Shown one piece after another: positions 15,833 to 23,975 of a stretch of 36,670 nucleotides of DNA. Position 1 is the first letter of the stretch. Each line of letters starts with the position of its first letter. The notes under the pieces are model-generated. The model had not been told where the DNA came from, ran no database searches, and worked only from the letters and a program-made list of their open reading frames with translations. A program made the translations under genes and the position numbers. The stretch is from contig DFDU01000112.1 of NCBI GenBank assembly GCA_002369325.1, positions 1 through 36,670 of the forward strand, read 5' to 3'. Origin of the DNA: Lachnospiraceae bacterium UBA3820. GTDB lineage: Bacteria; Bacillota; Clostridia; Lachnospirales; Lachnospiraceae.

Positions 15833-16390
15833 ATGAAAATTATTATCGGGCTTGGAAATCCCAAGGCAGAATATGCAGGAACGAGGCATAATGTGGGATT
15901 TTCAGTTATATATAATATCAGTGATTATTACAATATAAAGGTTGATACAAAAAAACATAAGGCTTTGATAGGTAAGGGTGTAATCGAGGGTGAAAAGGTT
16001 ATACTTGCCATGCCGCAGACATATATGAATCTTTCGGGCGAAAGTGTCCGGGAATTGGTTGATTATTACAAATGCGACAATACGGATATCATAGTTATAT
16101 ATGATGATATAAGCCTTGATGTGGGTCGTATCAGAATAAGAAAAAAAGGCAGTGCCGGTGGACATAACGGAATTAAAAATATTATTGCGCATCTCGGTAC
16201 TGATGTATTTACAAGGATAAAAGTCGGTGTCGGCGAAAAGCCGCCAAAGATGGATCTTGCTGATTACGTTCTCGGAAGATTTTCGAAGGAAGAGCAGCCG
16301 GTGATAAGACAGGCGGCTGATACGGCAAGAGAAGCCGTGGCGGATATCTTAAACGAAGATGCCGATCATGCAATGAATAAATATAATTAA
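15833..16390 (+). CDS. pth: Peptidyl-tRNA hydrolase
   Basis: 185 aa, the normal size. It frees tRNA from prematurely released peptidyl-tRNA in the cytoplasm. The family signature GLGNPKAEYAGTRHNVGF spans 6-23. The expected catalytic and binding residues are N9, H19, N66 (in QTYMN) and D91 (in YDDISL), and GSAGGHNG is intact. AAAGGG precedes the ATG. Second gene of the glmU-pth-mfd operon, an order common in Firmicutes. Confidence 0.96.
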   Translation: MKIIIGLGNPKAEYAGTRHNVGFSVIYNISDYYNIKVDTKKHKALIGKGVIEGEKVILAMPQTYMNLSGESVRELVDYYKCDNTDIIVIYDDISLDVGRIRIRKKGSAGGHNGIKNIIAHLGTDVFTRIKVGVGEKPPKMDLADYVLGRFSKEEQPVIRQAADTAREAVADILNEDADHAMNKYN

Positions 16391-16418
16391 TTTGAATTAA
16401 ATATCGGAGGTTCTTGAT

Positions 16419-19400
16419 ATGCAGGCAATTGTCTTGGCATTTAAGGAAGAACCGGGCTTTGTAAGATTAAGAGAAAATTTGAAGGATGATAATTATCCCA
16501 TACATATATGGGGGATGGACAGACATGTAGAACCTCTTTTGATTAAGGCTCTTGAAAAGAAAGGAAAACTTAGACTTGTAGTTACTTATGATGAGAAACG
16601 TGCAAGGCAGATAGTTTCCGATTATAAGCTTTATGACAGAGAGGTGTATTATTATCCTGCGAAGGATGCTCTTTTTTATTATGCCGATATTCACAGTAAT
16701 GAGACTGCAAAAAACAGATTGGAAATAATAAGACATATAGCGTGTAAAGATGACATAACCGTTGTCACCACAATAGAAGGTCTTATGGATAAGATTCCCG
16801 ATATCAGTCACATAGTGAATAATGTTATAAATATAAAAAAAGAGCAAAGTATTGATACTTTTGAATTTTCCGGAAAGCTTACAACACTTGGATACGAAAA
16901 AACAGTAATGGTAGAAGAACGCGGGCAGTTTTCGGTACGAGGAGGAATAATCGACATATTTCCTCTTACCGAGGAGTGCCCTTATCGTGTTGAGCTTTGG
17001 GGCGATGAGGTATATTCCATAAGAAGCTTTGATGCATTAAGTCAGCGTTCCATAGAAGAAGTTGACAGCCTTTCGATATATCCTTCATGTGAGATGGTTC
17101 TTGACAGCAATCGTATAAATAAGGGTATAGATGCTATAGAAAAGGAACATAAGATTCAGAGTGCGAAGCTTAAAAAAGAGTTTCGTACGGATGCCTATGC
17201 CAGACTTAACAAAATGGTCGAAACCGTAAAGGAAGAATTAAGTGAATTCAATTCCACGATGGGACTTGACAGTATGGTGGAATATTTTTATGATGATACG
17301 GTTTCTTTTTTGGATTATTTTCCTAAGGGAACACAGATATATATTGATGAGCCTGAGAAGGTTTATCATCAGGCTGATGTATATACCACCGAGTTTGCCA
17401 TGTCGATGATGGGAAGACTTGAGGGAGGATATATACTTCCTAAACAGGCTGATGTTTTATACGAAGGAAAGAGGATTGTTGCAAAGCTTTGCGAAAGAAA
17501 GCTTTTGCTCGTTTCCGAGAATTATCTGCCTCAGCGTGTATGGAAGGAAAAAATGGAATTAAACATTGGCACAAGGAGTCTTGTAAGCTATGATAACAGC
17601 TTTGAGCGGCTTATGTCGGATATAGAAAAGTGGAAAAAGAAAAAATACAGACTTCTTATTCTTTCGCCTTCGGGAACAAGGGCAAAAAGGATTGCGGCTG
17701 ATCTTAATCAAAATGATATACCGGCATATTTTCTTGAAAATGGTGACAGAAGCATAAAAGCCGGCGAGGTAATGACTGCTGTGGGCCGTATTGAAACAGG
17801 CTTTGAAATAACAGGTGCCAAGCTCGTTGTAATAAGTGAGAGCGATATATTTACGGCAAGAGAAATAAAGAAAAAGAAAAAAGCCGCAAAGTATCATGGA
17901 GATAAAATCAGTAGCTTTTCCGATGTAAATGTCGGTGATTACGTGGTGCATCAGAATCATGGTGTAGGTATTTACCGGGGAATCGAAAAGGTTGAAACAG
18001 ACGGAAGACTTAAGGATTATATCAGTATAGAATATGATAAAGGAAGCAAGCTTTTTATACCTGTCGATCAGCTTAATATGATAGGTAAATTTGCGGGCAA
18101 GGACGGACATAAGCCTAAGCTTAACCGTCTTGGCGGAACCGAGTGGGAGAAAGTAAGACAACGCGTAAAAGGGCATGTAGATGATATCGCCAGGGAACTT
18201 ATCGATTTGTATGCCAGAAGACAGACCAGTCATGGATTTGTTTATTCGCCGGATACGGTATGGCAGCGTGAGTTTGAAGAACTTTTTCCGTATGAGGAAA
18301 CCTATGACCAGCAAAAGGCTATTGAAGAAACAAAAGCTGATATGGAAAGTGAAAAGATTATGGATCGTCTTATTTGCGGAGATGTAGGCTTCGGAAAGAC
18401 CGAGATAGCCATAAGAGCAGCATTTAAGGCTGTCCAGGACAATAAGCAGGTTGCATATCTTGTTCCGACTACCATACTTGCCGAGCAGCATTATAATACC
18501 TTTGTCGAGCGTATGAAAAGCTTTCCGATAAATATAAGAATGCTTTCAAGATTTTGTACGCCGAAGGAGATAAAGAAAAATCTGGCGGACCTCAAGAGCG
18601 GAAATGTGGATATTATCATCGGAACGCACAGACTTTTATCCAAGGATGTTGAGTTTAAAAATCTGGGCCTTTTAATTATAGATGAGGAGCAGCGCTTTGG
18701 CGTAAAACATAAGGAACAGATAAAAAAGCTAAAGGTAAATGTGGACGTTCTTACGCTTACGGCAACACCTATTCCTAGAACTCTTCACATGAGCATGGTA
18801 GGGCTTCGTGACATAAGTCTGCTGGAGGAAGCGCCTATTGACCGTATGCCTATACAGACCTATATTATGGAATATGACCTTGAATTTGTTAAGGAAGCCA
18901 TAAACAGAGAACTTTCCAGAAACGGACAGGTATATTATGTTTATAATCGTGTAAATACGATAGAGGATATAACGGCCTCGCTTCGTGCTGTTATACCTGA
19001 TGCGGTTATCGAGTTTGCTCACGGTAAAATGAATGAGCGTGAACTTGAGGACATAATGAGAAGGTTCATAAAAAAGGAAATAGATGTGCTTGTTTCTACA
19101 ACCATAATCGAAACAGGACTTGATATACCGAATGTAAATACCATTATCATTCATGATGCCGACAAATTTGGTCTTGCACAGCTTTACCAGCTTCGCGGAC
19201 GTGTTGGAAGAACCAACCGAAGTGCTTATGCATTTTTACTTTACAAGCGTGATAAGATGATTAAGGAAGTGGCTGAAAAAAGACTTAAGGCAATCAGGGA
19301 ATTTACCGATTTGGGTTCCGGATATAAGATATCCATGAAGGACCTTGAGATAAGAGGTGCGGGAAATCTTCTCGGACAGGAGCAATCGGGAAATATTGAA

Positions 19401-19937
19401 GCCGTCGGATATGATCTTTATTGCCGTATGTTAAATGATGCCATAAGAAGGCTTTCCGGTGAAGAGGAAGAGGCGGATTTTGTAACATCTATTGAACTTC
19501 CTGTTGAGGCATATATACCGGATACATACGTTAAGAGTGAATTTATCAAGCTTGATTTATATAAGCGTATTTCAAAATGTACCACAAGGGAAGAAAATGA
19601 TGATATAATAGAAGAGCTTAAGGATAGATTCGGTGAAATACCGAAATGCGTATTAAGACTTTTTGATATTGCATATCTTAAGGCTTTGTCGCATAATGCA
19701 TATATAACAGACATAAAATATATTTCTGATACACTTTATTTTGTGATGTGGCCGAAGGCACCGGTTAATCCCGATAAAATGGACGCTTTGCTTAAAAAAT
19801 ATAATGGCAGGATGAAATTTGTTGCCGATAAAAATGCCGGCTTCAGGCTTCCGGCGTCAAAGCTTATACCGGATGAACTTATTGAGACGACTCTGAGTGC
19901 CGTAAGTGATATAAGCGTTTTGTTTGAAGAATTATAG
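16419..19937 (+). CDS. mfd: Transcription-repair coupling factor
   Basis: 1172 aa, full length. Mfd pushes stalled RNA polymerase off DNA lesions and recruits UvrA. The N-terminal UvrB-like module (about 1-340) includes ERGQFSVRGGIIDIFP. The RNA-polymerase-interacting CarD-like domain begins near 500 with GDYVVHQNHGVGIYRG. The RecG-like translocase follows, with Walker A D655-V-G-F-G-K-T661, the DEEQ box at 755-758, TATPIPRTL after it, and QLRGRVGR motif VI. The TRCF C-terminal domain contains SIELPVEAYIPD. No motif is missing. GGAGG lies nine bases before the ATG, 28 nt after pth. The next gene starts ten bases after its stop, so the operon continues. Confidence 0.97.
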   Translation: MQAIVLAFKEEPGFVRLRENLKDDNYPIHIWGMDRHVEPLLIKALEKKGKLRLVVTYDEKRARQIVSDYKLYDREVYYYPAKDALFYYADIHSNETAKNRLEIIRHIACKDDITVVTTIEGLMDKIPDISHIVNNVINIKKEQSIDTFEFSGKLTTLGYEKTVMVEERGQFSVRGGIIDIFPLTEECPYRVELWGDEVYSIRSFDALSQRSIEEVDSLSIYPSCEMVLDSNRINKGIDAIEKEHKIQSAKLKKEFRTDAYARLNKMVETVKEELSEFNSTMGLDSMVEYFYDDTVSFLDYFPKGTQIYIDEPEKVYHQADVYTTEFAMSMMGRLEGGYILPKQADVLYEGKRIVAKLCERKLLLVSENYLPQRVWKEKMELNIGTRSLVSYDNSFERLMSDIEKWKKKKYRLLILSPSGTRAKRIAADLNQNDIPAYFLENGDRSIKAGEVMTAVGRIETGFEITGAKLVVISESDIFTAREIKKKKKAAKYHGDKISSFSDVNVGDYVVHQNHGVGIYRGIEKVETDGRLKDYISIEYDKGSKLFIPVDQLNMIGKFAGKDGHKPKLNRLGGTEWEKVRQRVKGHVDDIARELIDLYARRQTSHGFVYSPDTVWQREFEELFPYEETYDQQKAIEETKADMESEKIMDRLICGDVGFGKTEIAIRAAFKAVQDNKQVAYLVPTTILAEQHYNTFVERMKSFPINIRMLSRFCTPKEIKKNLADLKSGNVDIIIGTHRLLSKDVEFKNLGLLIIDEEQRFGVKHKEQIKKLKVNVDVLTLTATPIPRTLHMSMVGLRDISLLEEAPIDRMPIQTYIMEYDLEFVKEAINRELSRNGQVYYVYNRVNTIEDITASLRAVIPDAVIEFAHGKMNERELEDIMRRFIKKEIDVLVSTTIIETGLDIPNVNTIIIHDADKFGLAQLYQLRGRVGRTNRSAYAFLLYKRDKMIKEVAEKRLKAIREFTDLGSGYKISMKDLEIRGAGNLLGQEQSGNIEAVGYDLYCRMLNDAIRRLSGEEEEADFVTSIELPVEAYIPDTYVKSEFIKLDLYKRISKCTTREENDDIIEELKDRFGEIPKCVLRLFDIAYLKALSHNAYITDIKYISDTLYFVMWPKAPVNPDKMDALLKKYNGRMKFVADKNAGFRLPASKLIPDELIETTLSAVSDISVLFEEL

Positions 19938-19947
19938 GAGGTCCGAT

Positions 19948-20997
19948 ATGAAGAAGATAAGCTTGTTATCTATTGTGCTGTGCATGATGATTTTTGTGAT
20001 TACAGGCTGTAATGATAAAACCGATAATAAAAATAAAACAAAAGACAGCACGGTTGTGTTTCAATATGGTGATAATATTGTAACAAAGGCGGAGGTCTGG
20101 CTTTATATTAATACCGTTAAGGAAAGATATGAAAAGCAATACGGTCAGGATGTCTGGGAATTAGCTCTGCCGGAGGATAACAACGGAGAGATTTCCATGG
20201 CAGATCTCACAAGAGAAGAGGTTGTAAGTGAGATTGTAAAAGTCAAGACGCTATGCGCACATGCCGAGGATTATGATGTTACGCTTACCGAAAAGGAAAT
20301 AGCTGATATAGATGCGGATGCAAAGGCGTTTTATGATGGACTGACAGATGAGGAAATAGATTCGATGGACATGACACTGGAAAAGGTTAATCAGGTTATG
20401 ACCGAGAATCTCACAGCTAAAAAGGTGGCAGACAAAATACTTGAAGCTTCACCGATAGAAATTTCCGATGAACAGGCAAGAGAAACGACATTTTATGATA
20501 TGTATTTTGAATGCTATGACATTGACGATAAGGGTGTTATCGTTCCGTATGATGCCGAGCATAAGAGGCAGCAGTATGAGCAGGCACTAAATGCGTGCAG
20601 TACGCTTGCTACGGCTCAGTTGGATAATAACGATGATGCAGAAAATATAGAGAAGCTTTCGGAATATTATAATCTGGAGTATGCCGGAGAACATACCATG
20701 ACACCGGAGGAAATTCTTGAGACCTACGGCGAAGCTATATATAATACCTTATACGGTATGAAAAACGGTGATTACAGCACTGTTGTGGAAAGTGAATACG
20801 GATATCATGTATTTTTGATGATTGCTCTTACGGATGCTGATGCAACGGCTATGAAAAAAGAGCAGATGACCCGGGAAGCAATTGATGGTCAATTGGCCGA
20901 TACCATAGAAACGTGGAAGAAGGTAATCGATTCCGACTTTGCATATCCGGATTCGGTAAATATGGATGTTTATGATACAATTAAGATAAGAGAATAG
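19948..20997 (+). CDS. SurA/PrsA-like foldase lipoprotein
   Basis: 349 aa from the ATG at 19948, with GGAGG just upstream; a TTG at 19924 inside mfd is rejected. The signal sequence ends in lipobox V17-I-T-G-C21. The first half is the SurA/trigger-like N-terminal region (EVVSEIVKVKTLCAHAEDYDVTLTEKE). About 180-310 is a parvulin-type PPIC-like region (TFYDMYFECYDID, then MKNGDYSTVVESEYGYHVFLMI). A C-terminal helix closes the SurA-like fold. It would help fold secreted proteins at the outer face of the membrane. The parvulin core lacks some of the usual motif, so isomerase activity is uncertain. Last gene of the glmU-pth-mfd run, a place where such foldases are often found in Clostridia. Confidence 0.82.
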   Translation: MKKISLLSIVLCMMIFVITGCNDKTDNKNKTKDSTVVFQYGDNIVTKAEVWLYINTVKERYEKQYGQDVWELALPEDNNGEISMADLTREEVVSEIVKVKTLCAHAEDYDVTLTEKEIADIDADAKAFYDGLTDEEIDSMDMTLEKVNQVMTENLTAKKVADKILEASPIEISDEQARETTFYDMYFECYDIDDKGVIVPYDAEHKRQQYEQALNACSTLATAQLDNNDDAENIEKLSEYYNLEYAGEHTMTPEEILETYGEAIYNTLYGMKNGDYSTVVESEYGYHVFLMIALTDADATAMKKEQMTREAIDGQLADTIETWKKVIDSDFAYPDSVNMDVYDTIKIRE

Positions 20998-21011
20998 TTA
21001 AGATAAAGAAT

Positions 21012-21067
21012 AAAAAAATCCTTTATGCAGATAATAAGTATTGATTAAATGCATGGAGGATTTTTTT
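21012..21067 (+). promoter_or_regulatory. 18-bp hairpin burying the Shine-Dalgarno of the YdcZ-like gene
   Basis: Bases 21012-21029 pair without a gap with 21050-21067 (two G-U pairs), closing a 20-nt loop. The 3' arm contains GGAGGA, the ribosome binding site of the ATG at 21068, and ends in seven T directly before that ATG. It can act as an intrinsic terminator of the upstream operon, as an attenuator, or as a translational lock. Confidence 0.75.
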
Positions 21068-21508
21068 ATGTGGGGATTTTTGATAGCATTATTATCAGGA
21101 GCACTTATGAGTGTTCAGGGCGTTTTTAATACCGGAGTAACAAAGCAGACATCGACATGGCTTGCTTCGGCGTGGGTGGCATTTTCGGGCTTTGCGGTCG
21201 CATTAATTCTATGGATTATTTTTGAAAGAAATCAGGCAGGGATTATGTCGCTTACAAAAATTGATAACAAGTATATGCTTCTTGGCGGAGCCATAGGTGC
21301 TTTTATTACATGGACCGTCATAAAAAGCATGGCATCACTCGGACCTGCCAAGGCTGTGCTTCTTATAGTCATATCACAGCTTTTAGTTGCATATCTTATA
21401 GAGTTGATGGGATTATTCGGTGTTGAAAAACAGGCCTTTCAAATTACGAAGCTCATAGGTATAATAATTGCGATAGCCGGATTTTTTATATTTCAATGGA
21501 AAAAATAA
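21068..21508 (+). CDS. YdcZ/DUF606 family membrane protein
   Basis: 146 aa from the ATG at 21068; a TTG at 21041 lies inside the hairpin loop and is rejected. Five hydrophobic helices fill nearly the whole protein, with an N-terminal LLSGALMSVQGVFNTG that is characteristic of the DUF606/YdcZ group of the drug/metabolite transporter superfamily. Members are half-size and probably pair to form a transporter; substrates are unknown. No promoter is seen between the foldase gene and this one, so expression probably depends on read-through of the hairpin that contains its ribosome binding site. Confidence 0.82.
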   Translation: MWGFLIALLSGALMSVQGVFNTGVTKQTSTWLASAWVAFSGFAVALILWIIFERNQAGIMSLTKIDNKYMLLGGAIGAFITWTVIKSMASLGPAKAVLLIVISQLLVAYLIELMGLFGVEKQAFQITKLIGIIIAIAGFFIFQWKK

Positions 21509-21551
21509 GATTTATTTTAACAGAAATATATTTAATTTTTTATTAAAGGTG

Positions 21552-21580
21552 TTGTAAAAACCTAAAATATTTTGTAAAAT
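21552..21580 (+). promoter_or_regulatory. Possible promoter of the ComEA-like gene
   Basis: TTGTAA (21552-21557), a 17-bp spacer and TAAAAT (21575-21580). It would give a leader of roughly 65-70 nt that includes the hairpin at 21615-21649. Confidence 0.5.
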
Positions 21581-21614
21581 ACTAATGGTGTTTTGTACTG
21601 GCAATATTGAATAT

Positions 21615-21649
21615 TTTTCCTTTTATAATCACGCATTATAAAAGGAGGA
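21615..21649 (+). promoter_or_regulatory. Hairpin burying the Shine-Dalgarno of the ComEA-like gene
   Basis: TCCTTTTATAAT (21618-21629) pairs perfectly with 21635-21646 over the 5-nt loop CACGC, and three more pairs (two G-U) extend it to 21615-21649. AAAGGAGG (21641-21648), the ribosome binding site of the GTG at 21655, lies wholly in the 3' arm. The stem is AU-rich and without a long T tract, so it fits a translational switch better than a terminator. Confidence 0.65.
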
Positions 21650-21654
21650 TTTTC

Positions 21655-22122
21655 GTGAGAAAAAACTTAATATTTTATATTTGCTTTATTATTTGTATTG
21701 TGACGGCATGTAAAGACAAGGGCGAGTTTGTTCCCGTAAGTGACAAGGCTACGGAAACACCTTCGGTTACGGAGGCAAAGGATGCTGATGTTTCCGGCGG
21801 CGATAAGCCTGTTGAATCCGATGACGGGACGTCGGGAGAAGACGAGGACGAAAAAACGGTGGAGCATGCTGACGGGACGTCTAAGGAAGTGACAACGACC
21901 GAGGCGGAAGCGCATTATGATAAGGATGGCAGACTCAGGATAAATTATGCCGATAAAAATGAGCTTGTTTTGCTAACGGGAATCGGAGAAAAGAAGGCGG
22001 AAGCCATTGTGGAGTACAGGGAACAATACGGTTATTTTAATAAAGTGGAGGATATAAAGAAAGTTAAGGGAATCAAGGACGGGACCTTTAATAAAATTAA
22101 AGATCATATTACAATTAATTGA
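21655..22122 (+). CDS. ComEA-like helix-hairpin-helix lipoprotein
   Basis: 155 aa from GTG 21655, set by AAAGGAGG eight bases upstream; the upstream ATG at 21607 has no such site and would break the signal sequence. The N-terminus carries the lipobox I15-V-T-A-C19. A Thr/Glu/Asp-rich linker follows, then a C-terminal ComEA-type double helix-hairpin-helix (INYADKNELVLLTGIGEKKA, then YFNKVEDIKKVKGIKDG). ComEA binds DNA at the cell surface and hands it to ComEC. This protein lacks the SLBB domain of typical ComEA and uses a lipid anchor, not a TM helix. A comEC gene lies 3.9 kb downstream on the same strand. DNA uptake is a family-based inference; a shortened surface DNA-binding protein of another role is possible. 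Confidence 0.8.
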   Translation: MRKNLIFYICFIICIVTACKDKGEFVPVSDKATETPSVTEAKDADVSGGDKPVESDDGTSGEDEDEKTVEHADGTSKEVTTTEAEAHYDKDGRLRINYADKNELVLLTGIGEKKAEAIVEYREQYGYFNKVEDIKKVKGIKDGTFNKIKDHITIN

Positions 22123-22132
22123 GGTTAATGAT

Positions 22133-22816
22133 ATGAAAAAAGTTTTGGTAGTAGACGATGAAAAGTCAATTGTAAAGGGAATTAAATATAGTCTTGAACA
22201 GGATGACATGGAAGTCGATGTAGCATATGACGGCGGGGAAGCTTTGGAAAAAGCAAAAGATAATTCATATGATATAATTCTTCTGGACATTATGCTTCCT
22301 GTACATACAGGACTGGAAGTATGTCAGATGATAAGAGAATTTTCCGATGTGCCTATAATCATGTTGACAGCGAAAGGTGAAGACATGGATAAGATACTCG
22401 GTCTTGAGTATGGCGCAGACGATTATATTACAAAGCCTTTCAACATACTTGAGGTAAAGGCAAGAATAAAAGCCATATTGAGACGAAACGGAAAGGTTGC
22501 ACCTGAAAAGGATAACTCAAGGGTTTTGGAAACAAAAGGACTTAAGATTGATTTGGACAGCAGAAGAGTATACATCGACGGAGAAGAGGTTAATCTTACC
22601 GCAAAAGAATTTGATCTTATATATCTTCTGGTTTCAAATCCAAATAAGGTATATTCTCGTGAACAGCTGCTGGAGCTTATATGGGGACCTTCTTATCCGG
22701 GAGATGCAAGAACGGTTGATGTTCATGTAAGAAGGCTGCGTGAGAAGATTGAGGCAGCACCTGCGACACCAAAGTATGTACATACAAAGTGGGGCGTGGG
22801 ATATTATTTCTCATAA
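22133..22816 (+). CDS. OmpR/PhoB-family response regulator
   Basis: 227 aa. A receiver domain (1-120) has the acidic pair D8-D9, phospho-acceptor D52 in LLDIMLP, T79 and K101 (in TKPF), all as required. A winged-helix DNA-binding domain follows (about 130-227: LTAKEFDLIYLLVSNPNKVYSREQLLELIWG, then ARTVDVHVRRLREKIE). It starts ten bases after the ComEA-like gene (AGGTTAATG context), so the two may be cotranscribed. Its stop overlaps the stop of the opposing add gene by 13 bp. The likely partner kinase is the gene at 23976, beyond add; pairing rests on proximity and type. Confidence 0.95.
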   Translation: MKKVLVVDDEKSIVKGIKYSLEQDDMEVDVAYDGGEALEKAKDNSYDIILLDIMLPVHTGLEVCQMIREFSDVPIIMLTAKGEDMDKILGLEYGADDYITKPFNILEVKARIKAILRRNGKVAPEKDNSRVLETKGLKIDLDSRRVYIDGEEVNLTAKEFDLIYLLVSNPNKVYSREQLLELIWGPSYPGDARTVDVHVRRLREKIEAAPATPKYVHTKWGVGYYFS

Positions 22817-23781
22817 GCCGAAACGGTTTTTGAAAGTATATTTTTAATGTCATCATTAGCGAAGGAAAGTTCAATGCTGTTCTTGTAAAGCAGTACAAGC
22901 TCGTCCTTCGCTATATTTAATTTTGAGGTTATTAATTCGTATTCGCGACTCATAGTTGTATTGCTTACAGTGGTGTTGTCGGTATTTACGGTAGCTTTGA
23001 TTCCGTAATCAATAAAACTTCTTAATGGATATTTCGTACCCGGTTTTACGGCCTTTGTCTGATAATTTGAAGTAGGACATAATTCAAAACCAATTTGTCT
23101 GTCACGACAGTATTGCATAAGCTCTTTGTCGTCAAAAAGACAAATTCCGTGACCGATTCTTTTAGCTCCCGCTTCGACTGCTATTTTGATATTTTTTGAT
23201 CTTCCGCATTCGCCTGAGTGAATCGTAAATGGCATTTCAAGGCGATTTGCCGCATCAAAAAGATAAGCAAAGTTTTCATTTGGAAATCCTGCTTCGTCAC
23301 CTGCAAGATCAAGTGCACAGATGCCGTATCCGAGATAATCGCGGCCGGCTTTAAGCATATCGAGATTTTGTTTTTCACTATGGTGTCTCATGGCACAGAT
23401 TATTATATTGGACATGACGCCGTATTTACTTTGACCTTCTTTTGATCCTTCAATTACGGCTTCATATATATCCTTATAATCAAGGCTTTCGTTTTTACTT
23501 AAATTAGGTGCAAATCTGATTTCTATATAAGTTATATTTTCATCCTTTACACGACGTATAACATCCAACACAGCTTCCTTAAGATTTTCTTTGGTTAATA
23601 TGCAGGAAACCGGAAGGTCAAACTTTGTCAGATATTCGGATAGGCTTGAGCAGTCGTGGGGTGCGGTAAGCTCATTTTCCAAGACAGTCCGTCCGAGCTT
23701 TGACTCTATAAACTCACGGCTGAGTGACCCGTCGAGATGACAATGTAAATCTATTTTTGGTAAGGTTTTAAGAGTATCCAT
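22804..23781 (-). CDS. add: Adenosine deaminase
   Basis: 325 aa. It converts adenosine (and deoxyadenosine) to inosine in purine salvage. The zinc ligands and catalytic residues are present: H13 and H15 (DLHCHLDGS), H188 in HSGE with E191, H211 in RIGHGI, and D268 in NTDN. CPTSNYQT is the typical substrate-pocket segment. AGAGGAGG lies ahead of the ATG. It is transcribed against its neighbours, inserted between a response regulator and a histidine kinase, and overlaps the regulator gene tail to tail by 13 bp with no room for a terminator. Confidence 0.94.
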   Translation of the reverse strand: MDTLKTLPKIDLHCHLDGSLSREFIESKLGRTVLENELTAPHDCSSLSEYLTKFDLPVSCILTKENLKEAVLDVIRRVKDENITYIEIRFAPNLSKNESLDYKDIYEAVIEGSKEGQSKYGVMSNIIICAMRHHSEKQNLDMLKAGRDYLGYGICALDLAGDEAGFPNENFAYLFDAANRLEMPFTIHSGECGRSKNIKIAVEAGAKRIGHGICLFDDKELMQYCRDRQIGFELCPTSNYQTKAVKPGTKYPLRSFIDYGIKATVNTDNTTVSNTTMSREYELITSKLNIAKDELVLLYKNSIELSFANDDIKNILSKTVSAYEK

Positions 23782-23914
23782 AATACTGCCTCCTCTTTGT
23801 TATGTTTTGATATATGTTTTTGTTTGTGTTTTTGATATGTTTTTATACTTGATGTTGTTTCTATATCCGTTTTTGTTTTTATTTTAACAATGAGAAGGCT
23901 GTTTAACAAGTGGC

Positions 23915-23943
23915 TTGAAGTAAAAAAATATGTATGCTATTAT
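23915..23943 (+). promoter_or_regulatory. Promoter of the histidine-kinase operon
   Basis: TTGAAG (23915-23920), a 17-bp spacer and TATTAT (23938-23943) preceded by TGC, an extended -10. The leader to the ATG at 23976 is about 26 nt. The 100 bp before it are a T-rich stretch with repeated TGTTTTTG-like words. Confidence 0.6.
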
Positions 23944-23975
23944 GAATGATATGATAAGTGATCGGAGATATAAAA

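Noticed and set aside
17559..18491. Minus-strand reading frame of 310 codons.
   Set aside because: It lies wholly inside mfd, with no ribosome binding site and no recognisable domain.
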